A model generated the notes under the pieces. It searched no databases. It saw only the letters and a program-made list of their open reading frames with translations, and had not been told where the DNA came from. Positions 49,504 to 55,836 of a DNA stretch of 55,836 nt are shown here, piece by piece. Location of the stretch: the NCBI GenBank assembly GCA_900542905.1, contig UQPF01000016.1, positions 1 to 55,836 on the forward strand, given 5' to 3'. Made by a program: the position numbers and the translations under genes. The first letter of the stretch is position 1. Each line of letters opens with the position of its first letter. The DNA comes from an uncultured Collinsella sp. (GTDB lineage Bacteria; Actinomycetota; Coriobacteriia; Coriobacteriales; Coriobacteriaceae).

Positions 49504-49534
49504 GCGCCATCGAATCACAAGGAGTCGATGGCGC
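49504..49534 (-). terminator. Hairpin after uvrA
   Basis: Perfect 10-bp stem GCGCCATCGA with complement, 20 bases after the uvrA stop on the minus strand; followed by TTGCTATG, so the T run is weak. Confidence 0.65.
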
Positions 49535-49554
49535 CCATAAACTGAATCGCCTAT

Positions 49555-52434
49555 TTATTGAGCATCAAGTTGAGCCTGGCGCTCCCGGTCACGTCTGAGC
49601 AACGGCGCCAAAAACTTGCCCGTATAACTCTGCGGACAGTTCGCAACCTGCTCCGGTGTACCCGAAACCACGACGGTTCCGCCGCCGTTACCGCCCTCGG
49701 GACCCATATCGATCAGGCGGTCGGCAACCTTGATGACATCAAGGTTGTGTTCAATCACCAGCACCGTGTTGCCCGCATCGACCAAGCGCTGCAGCACATC
49801 GAGCAGCTGGCGGACGTCCTCAAAATGAAGGCCAGTCGTCGGCTCGTCCAAAATATAGAACGTCTTGCCCGTCTGGCGTCGATGAAGCTCCTTGGCGAGC
49901 TTCACACGCTGCGCCTCGCCGCCCGAGAGCGTCGTGGCGGGCTGGCCCAGGCTCACGTATCCTAAGCCTACATCGTACAGCGTCTGGAGCTTGCGCTTAA
50001 TCTGCGGGATATTCCCAAAGAAGGCCAGTGCCTCGGTGACGCTCATGTCGAGCACGTCCGAGATGGTCTTGCCACGGTAGGTGACCTCGAGTGTCTCGCG
50101 GTTGTAGCGTTTACCGCCGCAAACTTCGCAGGGAACGTAGATATCGGGAAGAAAGTGCATCTCGATCTTGATCTGTCCGTCGCCCTTGCACGCCTCACAG
50201 CGTCCGCCACTCACATTAAAGGAGAAACGACCCGGCGAGTAGCCGCGCGCCTTCGACTCCGGCGTACTCGCAAACAGCGCGCGAAGATCATCCCACAGGC
50301 CGATATAGGTAGCAGGGTTGGAACGCGGCGTGCGGCCAATCGGCGACTGGTCGATATCGATAACCTTATCGATACACTCAATGCCCTCGATTTTCTTATA
50401 CGGACCCACAGGGCGCGTCGAGCGGTGAATGGCATTCGTAAGGGCAGGCGCAATGGTGTCGGTAACCAGGGAGCTCTTGCCCGATCCCGACACGCCGGTA
50501 ACAACCGTAAGCGTACCAAACTCGATCTTGGCGGTAACGTTTTTGAGGTTGTTGGCTCGAGCGCCCGTAATTTTAAGGCAGCCGCGACCGGGCTTGCGCC
50601 GTTCATCAGGCACCCGGATCATTCGTTTGCCGGTCAGATAAGCGCCCGTCATCGACTCAGGACACGCCATGATATCGGCAGGCGTTCCCGCCGCGACTAC
50701 GTGTCCGCCGTTGACACCGGCGCCGGGCCCCATGTCGATCACGTAGTCGGCGGCACGGATTGTATCCTCGTCGTGTTCGACGACGATAACGGTATTGCCG
50801 ATATCGCGCAGGCGCTCGAGCGTCTTGATCAGGCGCTCGTTGTCACGCTGATGAAGACCGATCGAGGGCTCATCCAGAATATAGAGCACGCCCATGAGAC
50901 CCGCGCCGATCTGCGTTGCCAGGCGAATACGCTGCGCCTCGCCACCAGAAAGCGTCGCCGAGGCACGATCGAGCGTCAGATAGTCGAGTCCAACATCGAC
51001 CAGAAAACGCAAGCGCTCCAGGATTTCCTTGACGATGCGCCCGCCGATAAACTGTTGGCGCTCGGTGAGCTCCAGGCCCTCAAAAAACTCGAGCGACTCA
51101 CGGCACGACAGGCAACAAACCTCGTAAATGGACTTGCCGCCCACGGTGACGGCGAGCATCTCAGGGCGCAAACGAGCGCCGTGGCAGCTCGAGCACGGTT
51201 CCTCGCGAATGTACTTCTCCAAGCGCGCCTTGGTGTTCTCGTTCGTCGTCTCGGTATAGCGTTCGTACAGAATGTTGCGAACGCCCGAAAACTTGGTATC
51301 CCACTGGCTGCGACGTCCGTCGAGCTTTTGGTAGTCGACCGAGATCTTCGTATCGCCCAGGCCATCCAAGAATGCACGACGCACGCGAGGGGGCAAGTCC
51401 TCCCACGGCGTATCGGTGCTCACCTTAAAGTGTTTGCAGACCGCAGCAAAAATCTGCGGATAGTAGTTCGAATTGCCGAACAGGCTACCAAAGACTCCGT
51501 CGGCAATGGACTTCGAGGGGTCCTCGATCAGCGCCTCGGCATCAACGGTTTTCTTAAAGCCCAGGCCGTCGCACTCAGGACATGCGCCATAGGGAGCGTT
51601 GAACGAAAAATCACGCGGCTGAAGATCGTCAATGGAGTGACCATGCTCCGGGCACGCCAAGGCCAACGAATACTCCAGCAGCTCGCCCTCGGTCCCCTCG
51701 GGAGCATCACGATTGGGCAGCATGTACACGTTTACATTGCCGTGAGCCAGCGCGGTCGCCTGCTCAACAGACTCGGCGATACGGCCCAGAGAGTTCTCAC
51801 GGATCACGATGCGATCGACCACGACCTCGATATCGTGCTTGAACTTCTTGTCCAGATCGATCGGATCGTCGAGCGAGCGCACTTCACCGTCGACACGCAC
51901 GCGGCTAAAGCCCTCGGCGCGAAGGTCCTCAAACAGTTTGGTGTACTCGCCTTTTCGCCCGCGCACCACCGGTGCCAGCACAAACGCGCGGCGGCCCTCC
52001 CCCGCCGCCAAGACCTTGTCGGCAACCTGGTCGGTCGTCTGACGCTCAATGACGCGGCCGCATTCGGGGCAGTGCGGGGTGCCCACACGGGCGAACAGCA
52101 GGCGCAGATAGTCATAAATCTCGGTTACGGTGCCAACCGTCGAGCGAGGGTTTTTAGACGTCGTCTTTTGGTCAATCGACACCGCCGGCGAAAGGCCGTC
52201 GATTGAATCCAAGTCGGGTTTGTCCATCTGGCCCAAGAACTGGCGCGCATAGCTCGAAAGGCTCTCAACGTATCGACGCTGGCCCTCGGCATAGATAGTG
52301 TCAAATGCCAGCGAACTCTTGCCCGAGCCAGAAAGACCGGTAATGACCACGAGTTGGTCACGCGGAATGGAAACATCGATATCACGGAGGTTGTGCTCAC
52401 GAGCGCCGCGAATAACGATAGAAGAATCAGACAT
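49555..52434 (-). CDS. uvrA: Excinuclease ABC subunit A
   Basis: A 959-residue damage-recognition ATPase. The first ATPase has GLSGSGKSSLAFDTIYAEGQRRYVESLS; zinc finger 1 is in CPECGRVI and CPECDGLGF; the first signature is LSGGEAQRIRLATQ; the second ATPase has GVSGSGKSSLVTD, the zinc finger CEACKGDG ... CEVCGGKRY and signature LSGGEAQRVKLAKEL, closing with LVIEHNLDVIKVADRLIDMGPEGG. Full length. ATG 52434 follows AAGGAGC. uvrB is not in the window. Confidence 0.97.
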   Translation of the reverse strand: MSDSSIVIRGAREHNLRDIDVSIPRDQLVVITGLSGSGKSSLAFDTIYAEGQRRYVESLSSYARQFLGQMDKPDLDSIDGLSPAVSIDQKTTSKNPRSTVGTVTEIYDYLRLLFARVGTPHCPECGRVIERQTTDQVADKVLAAGEGRRAFVLAPVVRGRKGEYTKLFEDLRAEGFSRVRVDGEVRSLDDPIDLDKKFKHDIEVVVDRIVIRENSLGRIAESVEQATALAHGNVNVYMLPNRDAPEGTEGELLEYSLALACPEHGHSIDDLQPRDFSFNAPYGACPECDGLGFKKTVDAEALIEDPSKSIADGVFGSLFGNSNYYPQIFAAVCKHFKVSTDTPWEDLPPRVRRAFLDGLGDTKISVDYQKLDGRRSQWDTKFSGVRNILYERYTETTNENTKARLEKYIREEPCSSCHGARLRPEMLAVTVGGKSIYEVCCLSCRESLEFFEGLELTERQQFIGGRIVKEILERLRFLVDVGLDYLTLDRASATLSGGEAQRIRLATQIGAGLMGVLYILDEPSIGLHQRDNERLIKTLERLRDIGNTVIVVEHDEDTIRAADYVIDMGPGAGVNGGHVVAAGTPADIMACPESMTGAYLTGKRMIRVPDERRKPGRGCLKITGARANNLKNVTAKIEFGTLTVVTGVSGSGKSSLVTDTIAPALTNAIHRSTRPVGPYKKIEGIECIDKVIDIDQSPIGRTPRSNPATYIGLWDDLRALFASTPESKARGYSPGRFSFNVSGGRCEACKGDGQIKIEMHFLPDIYVPCEVCGGKRYNRETLEVTYRGKTISDVLDMSVTEALAFFGNIPQIKRKLQTLYDVGLGYVSLGQPATTLSGGEAQRVKLAKELHRRQTGKTFYILDEPTTGLHFEDVRQLLDVLQRLVDAGNTVLVIEHNLDVIKVADRLIDMGPEGGNGGGTVVVSGTPEQVANCPQSYTGKFLAPLLRRDRERQAQLDAQ

Positions 52435-52627
52435 GGAAGCTCCTTGCCTCCTATTGCATCGAATCATACTGTCGATGAGTTTAGCGCACTCGACGCGCAC
52501 AGATGTTCGTAATACAAGATTCGCAGACCTTTAGCTTTGCGTATCGGGCGCTTTGTTTCTCGAAATGCCGTGGAAAGGTTACAGTAATCTAATACTGAAC
52601 TTAATTTGCCGTAACAGAGGAACGTCC

Positions 52628-52843
52628 ATGACCGAAGATATCCCCCTTGAAATCACTTCGAGTGACATGGCCAATCTGCCCATATTCATCGCCATCCTTA
52701 TCGTGGCCACCGTCGTCGTGCGCGTGTATTTTTCAATCAAACACAATGAAAAGCCACCCATTAAGCGCGGTGAGATAAGAAAACAAGCAAAAACCCTTAT
52801 ATCATCGCGTTTTAAGGACAGCGGGCAAACAGGTTACAAGTGA
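52628..52843 (+). CDS. Small single-pass membrane protein, unknown function
   Basis: A 71-residue protein with an acidic N-terminus (MTEDIPLEITSSDMA), one membrane helix at about residues 17-38 (NLPIFIAILIVATVVVRVYF) and a basic, Lys-rich tail. The predicted orientation is outside-in. It has an AGAGGAACG ribosome site and a strong terminator just after it, so it looks like a real gene. No family is recognised. It is divergent from uvrA and is the last chromosomal gene before the conjugative element. Confidence 0.6.
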   Translation: MTEDIPLEITSSDMANLPIFIAILIVATVVVRVYFSIKHNEKPPIKRGEIRKQAKTLISSRFKDSGQTGYK

Positions 52844-52854
52844 ATAACCAAGCA

Positions 52855-52886
52855 AAAGGGACGTTATCGAAAGATAGCGTCCCTTT
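52855..52886 (+). terminator. Terminator after the small membrane protein gene
   Basis: Stem AAAGGGACG/CGTCCCTTT with inner TTATC/GATAG pairing and a GAAA loop, 11 bases after the stop. It marks the last sequence of chromosomal style before the conjugative element. Confidence 0.88.
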
Positions 52887-52959
52887 CTGCATACTACGCC
52901 GCAGCTTCAAAGAAGTTGTGGCGTTTTTTTATGCCCGCAGGAAAGGAGGCGCAGCCGGA

Positions 52960-53178
52960 ATGTATTTCACAAAGGGCAAGCAGCGGGCATTTGAACTGCT
53001 CATGCAGCAGAAGCCGGGATTTGACCGCTATCAATCCGGTTGTGCCGGAGATGATGAAGATTGCGGCACTTGCCGTTTCTACCGCCCCGGGTGGAAATAT
53101 GAGTTTTGCGTTTTCAAAGAGTGTCCCTATTGCCCCGGCAAAAGGACGCGGAAAACGCACGCCAGCATGGACAAATAG
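52960..53178 (+). CDS. Small cysteine-rich protein of the conjugative element
   Basis: A 72-residue protein, MYFTKGKQRAFELLMQ at the start, then seven cysteines in 33 residues (CAGDDEDCGTCRFY ... FCVFKECPYCPG), which suggests a small zinc-binding module, and a basic tail. GAAAGGAGG stands about ten bases before the ATG. Such short proteins are common at the start of the transfer region in this group of elements; the function is not known. Confidence 0.65.
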   Translation: MYFTKGKQRAFELLMQQKPGFDRYQSGCAGDDEDCGTCRFYRPGWKYEFCVFKECPYCPGKRTRKTHASMDK

Positions 53179-53306
53179 ACGGGCAAAAGCCCTTGTGCCA
53201 TGCGGCTTTGCAGACGCGAAAACGGCAAAGGGCATATTGCAATACCAAAACAGCCGAAAACGGCTTTCTAATTGTCCACGCATACCAAGAGAGGAAGTGA
53301 GGAAAT

Positions 53307-54251
53307 ATGGCAGTTTTCAGAGTGGAGCGAAATACGGGATATACCGTTATGAGCAACCACCACTTGCGAAACAAGGAATTGTCCTTAAAGGCAAAGGGCT
53401 TGTTGTCGCAAATGCTTTCGCTGCCCGAAGATTGGGATTATACCCTTGCGGGCTTATCCCATATCAACCGGGAGAAGATCGACGCAATCCGCGAAGCGGT
53501 CAAAGAACTTGAAAAAGCCGGATATATCGTCCGCAGCCGGGAACGCGACGAGAAAGGACGTTTGCGCGGTGCGGATTATGTCATATACGAGCAGCCGCAG
53601 CCCAAAGAGCCGGAAGCAGCTACCAGCAGCGAACAGCCGCCTACATCGGATTTACCTACATTGGAAAATCCAACATTGGATAATCCAACGTTGGAAAAAC
53701 CTACGTTGGAAAAACCTACGTTGGAAAATCCAACGCAATTAAATAAAGATATATCAAGTAAAGAACAATCAATTACTGATTTATCAAGTACCCATTCCAT
53801 TCCTTTCCATTCCCTAAATCCCTTGCCTTATGAGCAGGACGAAGCGGCTACGCCGCCGGAAAGGAAAAGAACGGAAGCGAAAACAAACAGCGCAATAGAG
53901 ATTTATCGGGAAATCATCAAAGACAACATCGACTATGACATTCTCATTCAAGACCCCAAAATGGATAAAGACCGTTTGGACGAGATTGTAGAAATCATGC
54001 TGGAAACCGTCTGCACAGCCCGAAAGACAATCCGTATCGCCGGGGACGACTACCCCGCCGAACTTGTCAAATCAAAGTTTATGAAGCTGAATAGCAGCCA
54101 CGTTGAGTTTGTTTTGGACTGCATGAGGGAGAACACAACCAAAATCCGCAACATCAAGCAGTATCTAAAAGCGGTGCTGTTCAACGCACCGAGTACCATT
54201 GACAGCTACTATACCGCCCTTGTCAATCACGACTTTTACGGCAGCAAATGA
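53307..54251 (+). CDS. DUF6017-type protein with replication-initiator-like winged-helix N-terminus
   Basis: A 314-residue protein. The N-terminal 90 residues (FRVERNTGYTVMSNHHLRNKELSLKAKGLLSQMLSLPEDWDYTLAGL, then NREKIDAIREAVKELEKAGYI) form a winged-helix typical of ICE- and plasmid-encoded replication or DnaD-like proteins. A low-complexity linker carries five copies of a five-residue unit PTLEN/PTLEK. The C-terminal 120 residues (IEIYREIIKDNIDYDILIQD ... IRNIKQYLKAVLFNAPST) correspond to the DUF6017 region. It may bind DNA for element replication; this is an inference. Confidence 0.8.
   Translation: MAVFRVERNTGYTVMSNHHLRNKELSLKAKGLLSQMLSLPEDWDYTLAGLSHINREKIDAIREAVKELEKAGYIVRSRERDEKGRLRGADYVIYEQPQPKEPEAATSSEQPPTSDLPTLENPTLDNPTLEKPTLEKPTLENPTQLNKDISSKEQSITDLSSTHSIPFHSLNPLPYEQDEAATPPERKRTEAKTNSAIEIYREIIKDNIDYDILIQDPKMDKDRLDEIVEIMLETVCTARKTIRIAGDDYPAELVKSKFMKLNSSHVEFVLDCMRENTTKIRNIKQYLKAVLFNAPSTIDSYYTALVNHDFYGSK
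53655..53729 (+). repeat. Five 15-bp tandem repeats inside the DUF6017 gene
   Basis: Units of the form CCWACRTTGGAWAAW repeat in frame five times and encode Pro-Thr-Leu-Glu/Asp-Asn/Lys. Variation in copy number would keep the frame. Partial sixth unit follows. Confidence 0.92.
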
Positions 54252-54287
54252 GCATAGCCGCAGTTTACCGGGAAAGGAGTTGATACC

Positions 54288-54761
54288 TTGCAGGAGGAAG
54301 TAACCCAAAAAACGATTGCCCTATCCGTCAATGTGGGAAAAGGCGCGGCAAGGCTTACCGAACAGGCGTTGCAGAAAGCAATCAAGAAGTTTTTGGAGCA
54401 GAAAAGCAAAGCCCCGCATGGGAAACAGACCATGCGGCAGCTTATGAAGCAAAATGCGGGTGTTTCCAACATCGAGATCACCGACAGCAATATCAAAGCC
54501 TTTGAGAGTACCGCGAAGAAGTACAACATAGATTTTTCGCTGAAAAAGGTTAAGGGCGAACAGACCCGTTACCTTGTGTTTTTCAAAGGCAGGGACGCGG
54601 ACGTTATGACCGCAGCGTTTCAAGAGTTTTCCGCAAAGAAGCTGAACAGGGATAAAAAGCCCTCTATCCGCAAAGCCCTTGCCGCAGCAAAGGACAAGGC
54701 GAAGCAGCTTAACGCCGCCCGCGACAAGGTAAAGAAAATAGACAGGGGGCGCGAGATATGA
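54288..54761 (+). CDS. PcfB-family conjugation protein
   Basis: A 157-residue protein of the PcfB (DUF3801) family. The N-terminal TQKTIALSVNVGKGAARLTEQALQKAIKKFLEQ is characteristic, followed by the HGKQTMRQLMKQ segment and a helical basic tail. In pheromone plasmids PcfB acts with the coupling protein PcfC as an accessory for DNA delivery. The start is TTG at 54288 with AAAGGAG upstream. Its TGA overlaps the ATG of the coupling-protein gene (ATGA), so the two are coupled. Confidence 0.85.
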   Translation: MQEEVTQKTIALSVNVGKGAARLTEQALQKAIKKFLEQKSKAPHGKQTMRQLMKQNAGVSNIEITDSNIKAFESTAKKYNIDFSLKKVKGEQTRYLVFFKGRDADVMTAAFQEFSAKKLNRDKKPSIRKALAAAKDKAKQLNAARDKVKKIDRGREI

Positions 54762-55836
54762 AGCAGATGAACTACAAAAAGTTGATAATCCCGAATATCC
54801 CCTATGTGTTCTTTGTCTATCTCTTTGATAAGGTGGGACAGGCGGTGCGGCTTGCCCCCGGCGCGGATATTTCCGAAAAGATACTCAATATCACACAGGG
54901 ATTTTCCGAAGCGTTTTCAAATGCCTTGCCGAGCGTTCACCCGTTGGATTTGCTTATCGGCATTGTCGGCGCGGTGGTTATCCGTCTGATTGTCTATGTC
55001 AAAGGGAAAAACGCAAAGAAATACCGCAAGGGCGCAGAATACGGCAGCGCACGTTGGGGCAACGCCGAAGATATAAAGCCCTACATCGACCCGGATTTTC
55101 AGAACAACATCATTTTGACGCAGACCGAACGCCTTACCATGAACAGCCGCCCGAAGCAGCCGAAATATGCGAGAAATAAAAACGTCGTGGTGATCGGCGG
55201 CAGCGGCAGCGGCAAGACAAGGTTTTTCGTAAAGCCTAATTTAATGCAGCTTCATTCTTCCTACGTCTTGACCGACCCAAAAGGCACCGTCTTAATCGAG
55301 TGCGGAAAGCTCTTGCAGCGCGGCGGCTACAAGATAAAAGTGCTGAATACGATAAACTTCAAGAAATCCATGCGATATAACCCCTTTGTGTATATCCGCA
55401 GCGAAAAGGACGTGTTAAAGGTTGTCAATACCCTTATTGTCAATACCAAAGGCGAGGGAGAAAAAAGCGCGGAAGATTTTTGGGTGAAAGCCGAGAGATT
55501 ATTATATTGCGCGTTGATCGGCTACATTTGGTATGAAGCCCCCGCCGAGGAAATGAACTTTACAACGCTGCTTGAACTTATCAATGCAAGCGAAGCACGC
55601 GAGGACGACGAGGAATACCAAAGCCCCGTTGATCTGCTCTTTGCCGATTTAGAAGAACGCAGCCCCGACCATTTCGCGGTGAAGCAATATAAAAAATACA
55701 AATTGGCGGCGGGCAAAACGGCAAAGTCAATCCTTATTTCTTGCGGTGCGCGTCTTGCCCCTTTTGATATAGAGGAACTCCGGGAACTCATGTCCTATGA
55801 TGAATTGGAACTTGATACATTGGGCGACAGGAAAAC
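54758..55836 (+). CDS. VirD4/TraG-family type IV coupling protein, 3' end cut
   Basis: The frame is open from the ATG at 54758 to the window end (359 codons visible). The N-terminus has two membrane segments (about residues 10-24 and 62-80). Then come KYRKGAEYGSARWGNAEDIKPY, the Walker A motif IGGSGSGKTR (residues 146-155) and the VLTDPKGTVLIECGKLL region with Asp-Pro-Lys-Gly typical of VirD4/TcpA-PcfC proteins. It would link the relaxase-DNA complex to the secretion channel. The rest of the ATPase, including Walker B, lies beyond the window. Confidence 0.9.
   Translation, partial: MKQMNYKKLIIPNIPYVFFVYLFDKVGQAVRLAPGADISEKILNITQGFSEAFSNALPSVHPLDLLIGIVGAVVIRLIVYVKGKNAKKYRKGAEYGSARWGNAEDIKPYIDPDFQNNIILTQTERLTMNSRPKQPKYARNKNVVVIGGSGSGKTRFFVKPNLMQLHSSYVLTDPKGTVLIECGKLLQRGGYKIKVLNTINFKKSMRYNPFVYIRSEKDVLKVVNTLIVNTKGEGEKSAEDFWVKAERLLYCALIGYIWYEAPAEEMNFTTLLELINASEAREDDEEYQSPVDLLFADLEERSPDHFAVKQYKKYKLAAGKTAKSILISCGARLAPFDIEELRELMSYDELELDTLGDRK

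Larger units (their letters stand above)
52890..55836 (+). mobile_element. Left part of an integrative conjugative element (Firmicutes type)
   Basis: From about 52.9 kb the sequence becomes less GC-rich, AAA/GAA codons become common, and four plus-strand genes follow the order known from CTn-like elements of clostridia: Cys-rich small protein, DUF6017-type protein, PcfB, VirD4/PcfC coupling protein. The relaxase, VirB4 and integrase are not in view and the element runs off the end. The exact left junction lies between the terminator at 52886 and the gene at 52960; no attachment repeat can be defined with only one end. Confidence 0.8.

Noticed and set aside
52480..52540. LexA/SOS box upstream of uvrA
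   Set aside because: Only a TGTTCG half-site is seen near 52503; no symmetric partner, so SOS control is not supported.
53655..53729. Possible CRISPR array
   Set aside because: The 15-bp units are contiguous with no spacers and stay in frame inside a gene.

Overview
The window looks like a chromosomal segment of a gut actinobacterium of the class Coriobacteriia, most likely Collinsella or a close relative. This rests on GC-rich housekeeping genes with GTG/TTG starts, WhiA beside RapZ, an anaerobic class III ribonucleotide reductase with no aerobic one in view, and gut-type sugar and sialic-acid uptake genes. The genus is an inference from gene content and protein flavour; no database search was possible.

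Layout. 1-7.3 kb: end of a LysR-type regulator, rnhA, a Gfo/Idh/MocA oxidoreductase, an acylphosphatase, a PerR/Fur-type regulator, a Cof-type HAD phosphatase, a SlyD-like FKBP with an orphan UreE-like partner, an M19 dipeptidase and a YgjP-type metallopeptidase. 7.3-9.0 kb (minus strand): folate operon folE, HD-domain protein, folB. 9.0-12.6 kb: nrdD-nrdG with paired NrdR-box-like sites upstream and two large palindromes. 12.9-18.9 kb: two tRNA operons (Gly-Val and Gly-Cys-Gly), a tRNA-Leu, a GH13 alpha-glucosidase, and a SpoIIE phosphatase followed by a fused STAS plus anti-sigma kinase protein (a partner-switching module). 19.3-21.0 kb: an IS110-family element, richer in GC than its surroundings, whose transposase carries an extra C-terminal XRE-type helix-turn-helix; it is bracketed by 29-bp inverted repeats. 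21.0-27.0 kb: complete oppABCDF oligopeptide importer. 27.2-32.3 kb: glycolytic run gapA-pgk-tpiA-gpmI followed by secG. 32.5-34.4 kb: rapZ-whiA. 34.5-44.9 kb: a sialic-acid utilisation locus, transcribed satA-satB-satC-satD, two acetyl-esterase-family proteins, nanA, a ROK kinase (nanK) and nanE. 45.3-52.4 kb: uvrA, ybaK, murJ, uvrC. From about 52.9 kb the base composition and gene style change to that of a Firmicutes-type integrative conjugative element (Cys-rich small protein, DUF6017-type protein, PcfB, VirD4/PcfC coupling protein), which runs off the end.

How it fits together: the sat genes would import sialic acid, the esterase may remove O-acetyl groups, and NanA, NanK and NanE convert it to GlcNAc-6-P, which would feed the glycolytic genes next door. 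The promoters of the sat operon and of gapA share an AAACGTTT-centred site, suggesting one LacI-type regulator could see both.

The most unusual signals are: the IS110 transposase with an HTH tail inserted between palindromic arms; a family of two-tier nested palindromes in intergenic spaces; a conserved A/T palindromic element fused to the -35 of all three tRNA promoters; an esterase paralogue with Ser replaced by Glu; a fused permease-ATPase that has lost the usual C-terminal cysteines; an orphan UreE-like protein next to SlyD; and a predicted three-way-junction leader before satA.
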